Assembly: GCA_045629285.1 (NCBI GenBank)
Contig: JAZQQY010000047.1
Location: 4,994 to 68,993 of the forward strand
From: UBA1723 sp045629285
GTDB taxonomy: Bacteria > Bacteroidota > Bacteroidia > Bacteroidales > Paludibacteraceae
Direction of reading: 5' to 3'
DNA length: 64,000 nucleotides
This document shows, one piece after another, positions 16,172 to 24,503 of this stretch. Both the position numbers and the translations under genes were made by a program. The notes under the pieces were generated by a model. The model saw only the letters and a program-made list of their open reading frames with translations. It did no database searches and was not told where the DNA came from. Position 1 is the first letter of the stretch, and each line of letters begins with the position of its first letter.

Positions 16172-17248
16172 ATGGCAAAGTATAGCTACGATGATTCTCC
16201 CATTTGGGGCAAAGAATTCAATTCCGTAGACGAAATCAAGTGGCGACCAACAATGTCCTTTTATGATGCTGCTGATATTGTAATTCCGGATTCAGTGACT
16301 ACAATCAAAGAGATGAATCGTTGTACCAACATAACTATTCCAGATTCGGTGACTACAATTGGAAATCTAAGCATTTGCAGTAACATCACTCTACCTGCTA
16401 CTCTAACTAAGATCGGTAAGTTGTATTCATGCGATAATTTTGAAATTCCGAAATTTGTCGTATCTATAGAAAAACTTGACAGATGTAGCAATATAGCTAT
16501 CTCGGGTAAGCAGCTCACTATAGTCGGAGATTTTATCGGCTGTACAAATGTCAATCTGCCGGAATCGTTGACTCAGATAGGTGAAATCAATGGCGTCAGC
16601 GGTATTTCTATTCCGAAGAAGGTTACTTCTGTCGGCGACTTGGTTAATTGCAGCGATATCACAATACCGAAATCAATCACTAAGCTTGGAGTTTTAAGGT
16701 CTTGCAACGACATCAAGCTGCCTGACACGTTAACGTCAATTGACAGCATGGACAATTGCTCCAACATCACGGTTCCGGATAATTGTGCGCTTGTCAGCGG
16801 CATGTTGTTGGGTACGACAAGAAATGTGATGATCAAAGCTGTAGTATACAATGATGGACAACCTGTTTCAGAATCGATAACAGCAATTGAAGGTGTTGTA
16901 AAGGGGGCTTGGTTTATTCCGTCATGGGTGGAATCCGTTCAGGAAATAGATGGCGAGAATTGTACTACCATAGTTAAAGTCGACAGTAGAAAGCCTCCGA
17001 TTCTGAGTAAGGCAGATCATCTTGGAAAAGATTGTATTCTTATTGTTCCGGAAGGAGCAAAGAGCGCGTATGCCAACCATGCTTTTTGGAGTAAGTTCAA
17101 GACAATTCAGGAGTCTGCAGAATTGAAATGTGAAACTGCCGAAGAGGCAAAAGAACGTAAAGATCGTATTTACAGAGAATATCTGGAACGCAAAAAGAGG
17201 GAAAATAGCCTATGGAATCGCTTGAAAAGATTGTTTAAAGGCAAATGA
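16172..17248 (+). CDS. Non-secreted BspA-type LRR_5 repeat protein
   Basis: The 358-residue product has about nine short repeats in residues 30-215 of the form ITIPDSVTTIG...C-S-N, the LRR_5 (Treponema pallidum/BspA) type. Unusually short turns place a Cys and a following Asn or Asp at the same point in nearly every repeat. Residues ~215-320 form a capping region with one more LRR-like strand (ESITAIEGVVKG). The C-terminus is a charged helix (EEAKERKDRIYREY). BspA proteins are normally exported, but there is no signal peptide here, so it may be cytoplasmic. Function unknown; protein binding is likely. Confidence 0.75.
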   Translation: MAKYSYDDSPIWGKEFNSVDEIKWRPTMSFYDAADIVIPDSVTTIKEMNRCTNITIPDSVTTIGNLSICSNITLPATLTKIGKLYSCDNFEIPKFVVSIEKLDRCSNIAISGKQLTIVGDFIGCTNVNLPESLTQIGEINGVSGISIPKKVTSVGDLVNCSDITIPKSITKLGVLRSCNDIKLPDTLTSIDSMDNCSNITVPDNCALVSGMLLGTTRNVMIKAVVYNDGQPVSESITAIEGVVKGAWFIPSWVESVQEIDGENCTTIVKVDSRKPPILSKADHLGKDCILIVPEGAKSAYANHAFWSKFKTIQESAELKCETAEEAKERKDRIYREYLERKKRENSLWNRLKRLFKGK

Positions 17249-17265
17249 CTTTGTGGAATAAAAAA

Positions 17266-17289
17266 AGAGACGGTGTACACACCGTCTCT
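17266..17289. terminator. GAGACG-family terminator between convergent genes
   Basis: Perfect 11-bp stem (17266-17276 with 17279-17289), with A-run before and T-rich sequence after. It can serve the LRR_5 gene on plus and ackA on minus. Confidence 0.75.
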
Positions 17290-17313
17290 ATGTATTTTTA
17301 GGAATCCCTTAGA

Positions 17314-18510
17314 TTACTTTACAATCTCTAGAGTATCCTTGGCGATCATGTACTCCTCATCTGTAGGAACTACAAGAACTTTAACCTTTGAATTTGGAGT
17401 TGAGATAACCTTCTCGACACCACCTGCAGTCTTGTTGGCAGCGTCGTCGATCTCAATGCCTAGGTATCCGAAGTTATCGCAGCAAAGCTGACGGATTGTA
17501 GCCTGGTTTTCACCGATACCACCAGTGAAGACTAGGATATCCAGACCACCAAGAACAGCAGTGTAAGAACCGATGAACTTGCGAACACGGTAAACAAACA
17601 TATCTCTTGCAAGTATAGCACGTTCGTTACCGTTATTGATTCCAGCCTCTACGTCGCGCATATCCTGAGAAATACCAGAGATACCCTTCAATCCACTCTC
17701 TTTGTTAAGGATATTGTTGATTGCCTTAACGTCAAGTTTTTCGCGATCCATCAAGTAAGTGATAGCACCTGTGTCGATATCACCGCAACGAGTACCCATC
17801 ACAAGACCCTCAAGAGGAGTAAGACCCATTGAAGTATCGACGCTCTTACCGTCCTTGATAGCAGAGATAGAACCACCGTTACCGATGTGGCAAGTGATCA
17901 TCTTTGTGCCTTCTGGCTTCATGCCTAGGATTTCCAAAGTACGTGCAGACACGTATCTGTGGCTTGTTCCGTGGAAACCATATCTACGAACACCATCCTT
18001 CTTGTAATACTCGTATGGAAGAGCATACATATATGCCTGAGCCGGCATAGTCTGGTGGAATGCTGTGTCGAATACTGCAACCTGCGGTACGCTTGGAAGA
18101 ACAGATGTGATAGCCTCTATACCCTTAAGGTTAGCTGGGTTGTGAAGTGGAGCAAGTGGAGCACACTCCTTGATATTCTCAATAATCTCCTTAGTAATTA
18201 GTACAGACTTGTTGAACTTCTCACCTCCGTGTACGACACGATGACCTACAGCCTCGATTTCAGACAAGTTTTTGATAGCACCGTCTTCCTTTGACTGAAG
18301 AACCTTAAGAATCAATTCGATTCCTGCTGTATGTTCTGGAATTTCGCAATCAATTTGTTTTTTTTCACCAGATGGAGTCTTGTACTTCAAGAATGAATCT
18401 TTCAAGCCGATTTTTTCAACTCCTCCCGACGCCAATGTGTCGTTCTTTGGCATGTCTATCAATTTGTACTTGATAGATGAGCTACCGCAGTTTAGTACTA
18501 ATATCTTCAT
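17314..18510 (-). CDS. ackA: Acetate kinase
   Basis: The 398-residue product matches the family length. It begins with the phosphate-binding strand ILVLNCGSSSIKYKL and contains RYGFHGTSHRYV and HIGNGGSISAI, the signature motifs of the ASKHA-fold acetate kinases. It converts acetyl phosphate and ADP to acetate and ATP in the cytoplasm. It lies 88 nt downstream of pta on the same strand; a hairpin between them may reduce read-through. The pair is the usual acetate-forming branch of fermentation. Confidence 0.97.
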   Translation of the reverse strand: MKILVLNCGSSSIKYKLIDMPKNDTLASGGVEKIGLKDSFLKYKTPSGEKKQIDCEIPEHTAGIELILKVLQSKEDGAIKNLSEIEAVGHRVVHGGEKFNKSVLITKEIIENIKECAPLAPLHNPANLKGIEAITSVLPSVPQVAVFDTAFHQTMPAQAYMYALPYEYYKKDGVRRYGFHGTSHRYVSARTLEILGMKPEGTKMITCHIGNGGSISAIKDGKSVDTSMGLTPLEGLVMGTRCGDIDTGAITYLMDREKLDVKAINNILNKESGLKGISGISQDMRDVEAGINNGNERAILARDMFVYRVRKFIGSYTAVLGGLDILVFTGGIGENQATIRQLCCDNFGYLGIEIDDAANKTAGGVEKVISTPNSKVKVLVVPTDEEYMIAKDTLEIVK

Positions 18511-18557
18511 GTAAAATTGTTTAATGGGTATACTATAAAACCCCGATTTAATATGAA

Positions 18558-18587
18558 ATGTTGCAGACGTTAGTGCGTCTGCAACAT
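18558..18587 (-). terminator. Hairpin between pta and ackA
   Basis: Perfect 12-bp stem 18558-18569 with 18576-18587. The minus-strand sequence after it is only moderately U-rich, so it may attenuate rather than stop transcription into ackA. Confidence 0.5.
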
Positions 18588-18598
18588 TAGATTATTTC

Positions 18599-19609
18599 TT
18601 ATTGTTTAGCTGCAATTGCCTGGTTAGCAGTAATTGCGATCATCTTAACGACATCCTCGACTGAGCAACCGCGAGATAGGTCGTTGACTGGAGCGGCAAG
18701 ACCCTGAAGGATTGGTCCAAGTGCCTCTGCACCTGCAAGACGCTGTACAAGCTTGTACCCGATGTTTCCAGCCTCAAGAGAAGGGAATACCAATACGTTA
18801 GCCTGACCTGCAACCTCGCTGCCTGGAGCCTTGCTCTTAGCAACACTTGGCACAAGAGCAGCATCAGCCTGAAGCTCTGCGTCGATCTTCAAATCTGGAG
18901 CCAACTGCTTTGCGAAGTTACCAGCCTCGATAACCTTGTCTACTGTCTCGTGCTTAGCTGAACCCTTTGTAGAGAAGCTCATGATTGCAACCTTAGGATC
19001 GTCGAAACCGAAGATAGACTTTGCTGTGCCTGCACTTACAACTGCGATGCTACCAAGCTCCTCTGCTGTTGGAACTGGAGTTGCTGCACAGTCGGCGAAT
19101 AGCAACATACCGTCGTGACCGTAAGTCTTGTCCTTGAAGATCATTAAGAATGCACCGCTCACACACTTAGCACCCTGACGAGTCTTGATAATCTGGAATG
19201 CAGGACGAAGCACGTTACCAGTGTAGTTCTTTGCACCGGCAACCTCGCCGTCTGCGTCGCCAGCCTTAACTAGCAAACAAGCCAAGTATAGAGGATCCTT
19301 AACTAGCTCTACCGCCTGCTCAGGCTGCAAGCCCTTGCGTTGACGAAGCTGAAGCAATAGGTCGATATATTTCTGGCTGTTTGGATTGTTCTCTGGGTCG
19401 ATGATTGTGGCCTTTGAGATATTCTTAAGTCCGAACTCTGAAGCCATCTTGTTGATCTCGTTAGGGTTACCCAACAAGATGATGTCTGCTATACCTTCTG
19501 CCAAAATCTGGTCGGCAGCCTTCAAAGTACGCTCTTCTGTTCCTTCAGGAAGAACGATGCGCTGCTTGTTCTGCTTAGCGCGAGCAATAATACTGTCTAG
19601 AATTGCCAT
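18599..19609 (-). CDS. pta: Phosphate acetyltransferase
   Basis: The 336-residue product is the short, single-domain form of Pta. It begins with IIARAKQNKQRIVLPEG and contains GAKNYTGNVLRPAFQIIKT, SFSTKGSAKHETVDKV and the C-terminal FPSLEAGNIGYKLVQRL, all family hallmarks. It transfers acetyl from CoA to phosphate, giving the substrate of the acetate kinase encoded next. It starts 65 nt after the purE stop with no clear terminator between, so partial co-transcription with purE is possible. Confidence 0.97.
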   Translation of the reverse strand: MAILDSIIARAKQNKQRIVLPEGTEERTLKAADQILAEGIADIILLGNPNEINKMASEFGLKNISKATIIDPENNPNSQKYIDLLLQLRQRKGLQPEQAVELVKDPLYLACLLVKAGDADGEVAGAKNYTGNVLRPAFQIIKTRQGAKCVSGAFLMIFKDKTYGHDGMLLFADCAATPVPTAEELGSIAVVSAGTAKSIFGFDDPKVAIMSFSTKGSAKHETVDKVIEAGNFAKQLAPDLKIDAELQADAALVPSVAKSKAPGSEVAGQANVLVFPSLEAGNIGYKLVQRLAGAEALGPILQGLAAPVNDLSRGCSVEDVVKMIAITANQAIAAKQ

Positions 19610-19674
19610 ATCTTTAGTTCATTTAATTTCGTGTGTATATCAATTGAAATTCCAACTCATCGAGTATGCAATTT

Positions 19675-20181
19675 TTAGTTTGTCTTGAATTTGAATTGTA
19701 CCTTTGCCAACTCCTCGTTAGCCTTGACAATCTTGTTCTTCAAACCAGCCTTATGAGCCTTGACTTTCTCTGCCACAGCCTTGTCGCTCAATGCGATCAT
19801 CTGCGCTGCAAGGATTCCTGCATTCATAGCACCGTTGATTCCTACGGTAGCAACCGGAATTCCTGGAGGCATCTGAACGATTGAAAGAAGAGCATCCATA
19901 CCCTCAAGTGTAGACGCAATCGGAACACCGATGACAGGAACAGTTGTCTGTGCTGCGATTACACCTGGCAGTGCGGCTGCCATGCCAGCTGCTGCGATGA
20001 TCACCTTGATGCCGCGTGACTCTGCGTTAGTAGCGAAAGCCTCCACCTCCGACGGTGTGCGGTGAGCAGAAAGTGCGTTGATCTCGAACGGGATCTCAAA
20101 CTCGTCAAGAATCTTTGCCGCTTTCTCCATGATTGGCAGGTCTGACGTGCTGCCCATTATGATACTTACCTGTGGATTCAT
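19675..20181 (-). CDS. purE: N5-carboxyaminoimidazole ribonucleotide mutase
   Basis: The 168-residue product is class I PurE: IIMGSTSDLPIMEKA holds the catalytic Ser and Asp, SAHRTPS binds the ribonucleotide phosphate, and IIAAAGMAAALPGV follows. It moves the carboxyl group of N5-CAIR to C4 in purine synthesis. No purK or other pur gene is nearby. A -7 element lies about 80 nt upstream. Confidence 0.96.
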   Translation of the reverse strand: MNPQVSIIMGSTSDLPIMEKAAKILDEFEIPFEINALSAHRTPSEVEAFATNAESRGIKVIIAAAGMAAALPGVIAAQTTVPVIGVPIASTLEGMDALLSIVQMPPGIPVATVGINGAMNAGILAAQMIALSDKAVAEKVKAHKAGLKNKIVKANEELAKVQFKFKTN

Positions 20182-20262
20182 TATCTAAACTCTATTAAAC
20201 TCAATTGATTTGTGTCAAACACTCTATTGCGTGTGGCTTAAATCCATTCCACGCTTATTCTG

Positions 20263-20270
20263 CAAAGATA
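20263..20270 (-). promoter_or_regulatory. -7 element for purE
   Basis: Minus strand TATCTTTG, an exact TAnnTTTG. It is divergent from the promoter at 20351-20382. Confidence 0.45.
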
Positions 20271-20350
20271 TATCTTTTTGTTTTAACTAAAAATTATTGA
20301 GATTGAATTTCCTGAATGGATTTTATAAATGCCTATAAAATATAAAATTG

Positions 20351-20382
20351 TTTGTGAAGATAGCATTTTTGATTTACTTTTG
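20351..20382 (+). promoter_or_regulatory. Canonical promoter that fixes the start of the next gene
   Basis: TTTG at 20351-20354 and TACTTTTG at 20375-20382 are 20 nt apart. Transcription would begin near 20390, so an in-frame TTG at 20348 cannot be used and the start is ATG at 20411. Confidence 0.65.
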
Positions 20383-20410
20383 TTTTTTGTTAAACAAAAG
20401 AAATAAAGTA

Positions 20411-21688
20411 ATGAAAATTATAGAAAAACTGAATGGGTTTTGTTCATCGAAGAATTTTGAAAAGAATTTGACGACTAAAATTGTCGACAATAGTGTTTTG
20501 TTGTCATTTATCGTTCTCACGGTTTTGGCTATAGTAATACGTTATAGCGTTAGGGATTATAGATCCCCAGATTTTGACGCATTCCTTGTGAATTGGTTTA
20601 AGTATTTTAAGACACACGGTGGATATGCTGCTTTGGGGACTACGATAGGAGACTACAATGTCCCATACCAGATTCTTATTGCAACAATGGCTTATATTAA
20701 TGTAAAAGCTCTCTATCAGTTTAAGATTCTTTCTTGCCTTTTTGATTTTCTACTTGCAGTTTCTTCTGGTTCCTTTGTATACTATATCTGTTGTAAGAGA
20801 AAAGGTATTGTATGTTCTGTGAAGAATGCATTTGCTAATGTTTCGTTTGTTTTACCTTATTGTGTTGTATTGTTTTTGCCTACTGTAGTATTGAATTCAG
20901 CGTTATGGGCACAGTGTGATGCGATATATACAACATTTGTTATTCTTTCTTTATTTTTCGTATATAGAAAAAACTATTTCTTTTCTTTTGTTTTTTTAGG
21001 ATGTGCCTTTGCATTTAAGCTTCAAGCTGTATTTATATTGCCTTTTTTCTTTTATTTGTATTTCAGAGAAAGAAAATTTAGCATACTATTCCTATTATTC
21101 ATACCTGTAGTTGGTATTGTTTTGTCAATCCCTTCGTTATGTATGGGCTTGCCTCTTTATAAAATCTTTGATATATATGTAAATCAGACTAGTTCCTATC
21201 AAGCGATGTATCTGAATTATCCTAGTTTTTGGGCGTTGTTAGGAGATAATTATCAATATTTAAAATTGCTTTCAGTTATCGTTACATTTATTATTCTTTT
21301 AGGAGGATTATTGTTCGTTATTGTGAAAAAAGTAGAATTAGAATCTAACAATAATTTTCTTAAGATTTCAACTTGGACGGTTTGGACTTGTGTTATGTTT
21401 TTGCCTTCTATGCATGAAAGATATGCATATTTGCCTGAAATTATGTCAGTAATATTATTTTTTGTGATATTCTGGTCAAAAGAAAGAAATGGACTAAGTG
21501 TAGTATTTATTGTAGCTTGTGTGCTGCAATTGTCGACATGTATGACTTATGGAAGATTCCTTCTTGACAATACGATTGTTGGATTTGATTTGATACTTCT
21601 AATCCATGTGTCTGCATACCTTATATTTACATATTCTTTATATGTTGGTAAAATGATAGATAACACGAATTTGTCAGAAGAAGATTAA
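20411..21688 (+). CDS. Polytopic membrane glycosyltransferase, Gpi18/GT-C-like
   Basis: From ATG 20411 the product is about 425 residues with some ten hydrophobic segments. RSPDFDAFL after the first segment is the usual place of the GT-C catalytic acid. LNSALWAQCDAIYT and FLPSMHERYAYLPE match the Gpi18-type mannosyltransferase relatives (COG5542). Such enzymes move a sugar from a polyprenyl-phosphate donor on the outer face of the inner membrane. Donor and acceptor are unknown. The gene is much more AT-rich than its neighbours and stands alone between promoter and terminator, so recent acquisition is plausible. Confidence 0.7.
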   Translation: MKIIEKLNGFCSSKNFEKNLTTKIVDNSVLLSFIVLTVLAIVIRYSVRDYRSPDFDAFLVNWFKYFKTHGGYAALGTTIGDYNVPYQILIATMAYINVKALYQFKILSCLFDFLLAVSSGSFVYYICCKRKGIVCSVKNAFANVSFVLPYCVVLFLPTVVLNSALWAQCDAIYTTFVILSLFFVYRKNYFFSFVFLGCAFAFKLQAVFILPFFFYLYFRERKFSILFLLFIPVVGIVLSIPSLCMGLPLYKIFDIYVNQTSSYQAMYLNYPSFWALLGDNYQYLKLLSVIVTFIILLGGLLFVIVKKVELESNNNFLKISTWTVWTCVMFLPSMHERYAYLPEIMSVILFFVIFWSKERNGLSVVFIVACVLQLSTCMTYGRFLLDNTIVGFDLILLIHVSAYLIFTYSLYVGKMIDNTNLSEED

Positions 21689-21722
21689 AAAGTTTAGAAA
21701 AATCTAAGTATAAAACTTGACG

Positions 21723-21758
21723 AAAAAGTCGAATGAATTAGTTTCATTCGACTTTTTT
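21723..21758 (+). terminator. Terminator of the membrane glycosyltransferase gene
   Basis: Perfect 15-bp A/T-flanked stem (21723-21737 with 21743-21757) ending in a T-run. Confidence 0.85.
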
Positions 21759-22113
21759 ATATGACAATCATACTTGAATGACATCTCATTTAAGGATATG
21801 TAACCCTTTACTTCCTGTCTGTTTGGTGAAGATTTTAAGATATTATTTGCTTATGGATTACTTAGGATAGGCAACAAAGTGAGTGCCGAATTTTTTGATA
21901 CGGTAACCATTATTATTCATTCTTATTATTCGTTCATCTTTTTGAATCAAGACAAATTTAGTATAAATTCTTAATTGGTGAAAAATGTTTGAGATTGAAT
22001 TCATATATAGAAAAGAAAATATGAAAGAAAAGAACCAAAAACTTATCGAATTTTTGAGAAAATAACACTATTTTTGTACCAAATACGCTAAAATTTAAAG
22101 TAAATTAAATATC
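21759..22113 (+). promoter_or_regulatory. AT-rich intergenic region with glnS promoter
   Basis: No gene was recognised in this 355-nt stretch. TATTTTTG at 22069-22076 is a -7 element about 38 nt before the glnS ATG. TTTG at 22053-22056 is too close for an ideal -33 box. Confidence 0.4.
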
Positions 22114-23880
22114 ATGGCAGAAAACCAAGAGATAGAAAAGAACGAAGCCAAAGAGGTGCTTAATTTCATTGAGCAGAAGGTGGTGGATGATTTGGCAAAT
22201 GGCAAGAACGGAGGAAAGGTACAGACTCGTTTCCCGCCAGAACCAAACGGCTATCTCCATATTGGTCATGCAAAGGCTATTTGCATGGATTTCGGTATCG
22301 CTAAGAAATACAATGGCGTCTGCAATCTTCGTTTCGACGACACTAACCCAGTGAAGGAGGATAACGAGTATGTGGAGGCTATCAAGGAAGATATCAAGTG
22401 GTTGGGATTCGAGTGGGGCAATATCTATTATGCTTCCGACTATTTCCAGCAGCTTTGGGACCTTGCTGTTTCGTTGATCAAGCAGGGTAAGGCTTATGTC
22501 GACGAGCAGACTCCGGAGGAGATCGCTGCTCAGAAGGGTACTCCTACAGTGCCTGGTACAGACAGCCCATACAGAAACCGTCCGATTGAGGAAAACCTAC
22601 GTCTTTTTCAGGAGATGACAGACGGTAAGATCGAAGATGGTAAGATGGTGCTTCGTGCTAAGATCGACATGGCTAGCTCGAACATGCACTTCCGTGATCC
22701 TATCATCTATCGTATCATCACTACTCATCCGCACCACCGTACAGGTTGGGATTGGAAGGTATATCCAATGTACGATTTCGCACACGGTCAGAGCGACTAC
22801 TTTGAGGGCGTGACACACTCATTGTGTACTCTTGAATTTGTGCCTCACCGTCCGCTATACGATTTGTTTGTTGATTGGGTAAAAGAGGGTAAGGATCTTG
22901 ACGATAACCGCCCACGCCAGTATGAGTTCAACAAATTGAACCTTAACTATACATTGATGTCGAAGCGTAATCTTTTGACATTGGTGAAGGAGCATGTAGT
23001 GGAGGATTGGGACGACCCTCGTATGCCGACTATCTGTGGTTTCAGACGTCGCGGTTACTCTCCAGAGAGTATTCATAGCTTCATCAATAAGATCGGTTAC
23101 ACTACTTACGATGCCCTTAACGAGTTCTCTCTGCTTGAAAGTGCAGTCCGTGACGACTTGAACAAGCGTGCTACTCGTGTGGCAGCGGTGCTTGATCCGA
23201 TTAAGTTGGTCATTACTAACTATCCGGAGGGTAAGGTTGAAGAGCTAGATGCAATCAACAATCCTGAAGACGAGAACTCGGCAACACACAAGGTTGAGTT
23301 CAGCCGAGAATTGTGGATCGAGCGTGACGACTTCATGGAGGATGCGCCTGCTAAGTTCTTCCGTCTTGGTCCGGGTAAGGAGGTAAGATTGAAGAATGCT
23401 TACATTATCAAGTGTAGCGAGAATCCGGGTGAGTGCTGCGTGAAGGATGCTAACGGCAACATCGTTGAGGTTCATGCGGAGTTTATCCCGGAGACAAAGA
23501 CTGGTGAGGCTAACTGCAACATGAAGATCAAGGGTAAGACTATCCATTGGGTTAGCTGCGCGCACGCTGTCAAGGCTGAGGTTCGTCTATACGACCGACT
23601 ATGGAAGGTGGAGAATCCTCGCGACGAGTTGGCTCGTATCAAGGAGGAGAAGCAGTGTGAGGCTATTGATGCAATGCGTGAAATCTTGAATCCTGATTCA
23701 TTGAAAGTTCTTACTAACTGCTATGTCGAGAAGTACTTGGAGACAAGCAAGCCTCTTGACTATTTGCAGTTCCAGCGTATCGGATACTTTACTGTTGACA
23801 AGACATCTACTCCAGGTCACTTGGTATTCAACCGTACTGTCGGCCTAAAGGATAGCTGGGCTAAAGAAATGAAGAAATAA
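22114..23880 (+). CDS. glnS: Glutaminyl-tRNA synthetase
   Basis: The 588-residue product is a class I synthetase with PPEPNGYLHIGHAK (HIGH motif) at about residue 43 and LMSKRNL (KMSKS-type) near residue 287. FDDTNP and the C-terminal anticodon-binding beta-barrels are present. It charges tRNA-Gln directly, so Gln-tRNA need not come from the amidotransferase route. It heads a tight run of six following genes, with only 17 nt to the next start. Confidence 0.97.
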   Translation: MAENQEIEKNEAKEVLNFIEQKVVDDLANGKNGGKVQTRFPPEPNGYLHIGHAKAICMDFGIAKKYNGVCNLRFDDTNPVKEDNEYVEAIKEDIKWLGFEWGNIYYASDYFQQLWDLAVSLIKQGKAYVDEQTPEEIAAQKGTPTVPGTDSPYRNRPIEENLRLFQEMTDGKIEDGKMVLRAKIDMASSNMHFRDPIIYRIITTHPHHRTGWDWKVYPMYDFAHGQSDYFEGVTHSLCTLEFVPHRPLYDLFVDWVKEGKDLDDNRPRQYEFNKLNLNYTLMSKRNLLTLVKEHVVEDWDDPRMPTICGFRRRGYSPESIHSFINKIGYTTYDALNEFSLLESAVRDDLNKRATRVAAVLDPIKLVITNYPEGKVEELDAINNPEDENSATHKVEFSRELWIERDDFMEDAPAKFFRLGPGKEVRLKNAYIIKCSENPGECCVKDANGNIVEVHAEFIPETKTGEANCNMKIKGKTIHWVSCAHAVKAEVRLYDRLWKVENPRDELARIKEEKQCEAIDAMREILNPDSLKVLTNCYVEKYLETSKPLDYLQFQRIGYFTVDKTSTPGHLVFNRTVGLKDSWAKEMKK

Positions 23881-23897
23881 TATAAATAATTAAAAAT

Positions 23898-24476
23898 ATG
23901 AAGAAAAGTATTTTTGGAGTTTTGGGAATGACTGTAGCTCTACTAAGCAGTTGTTCTTCTTCAACAACAGTTGAGACTGACAACGGAATGAATGCAACTG
24001 CATTCGTTAACGGATTCGGAAACGTGACTAGCATATTCTCTTTTTACGACCTTACTCAGGAGGAAATCGCTTGTCAAATTTACGGTTTTTGCGGTTCAGA
24101 GGGATTCGGCCGTTGGTCAAATGGAGATACTGTACTTATCGACTTGCAGACAGAGGCAAAGTCTGAGTTCACAGCAAAGCTTCGTGTTGATCGTGTGATC
24201 ACTCCAGATGAGGAAGCTTTCGTATTTGATGTAATCGCAAACGATGAGTATCTAACTCAGATTTCTCTTCACGGTGGTGGAAACGTTTACGTTAACGTGC
24301 CAAAGGAGCATGTTAATGAAGACGGTTCTGTACGTCTAACTTTGGCGTTCCACAACGCTGCTTTGCCAGGCAAGTATAATCCTGAAAACAAAGATGGAAG
24401 AAAGCTAGGTCTCTGTCTAAAGAATATCACTCTATACGGTTATAGTGTAGAAGATGATGCAGAGGATGCAGAATAA
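23898..24476 (+). CDS. Lipoprotein with a DUF7024-like beta domain
   Basis: The 192-residue product has a lipoprotein signal with Cys in LLSSCSS. The body is a predicted beta-sandwich with YGFCGSEGFGRWSNGD, a G-x-E-x-x-GRWS-x-G pattern. This pattern occurs in accessory domains attached to some membrane glycosyltransferases, and DUF7024 is my closest match. The acidic tail ends DDAEDAE. Function is unknown. It lies 17 nt after glnS and 27 nt before an antiporter gene and is probably co-transcribed with them. Confidence 0.65.
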   Translation: MKKSIFGVLGMTVALLSSCSSSTTVETDNGMNATAFVNGFGNVTSIFSFYDLTQEEIACQIYGFCGSEGFGRWSNGDTVLIDLQTEAKSEFTAKLRVDRVITPDEEAFVFDVIANDEYLTQISLHGGGNVYVNVPKEHVNEDGSVRLTLAFHNAALPGKYNPENKDGRKLGLCLKNITLYGYSVEDDAEDAE

Positions 24477-24503
24477 TTAGTTTAACAAACTAAGGTCGAG
24501 CGG

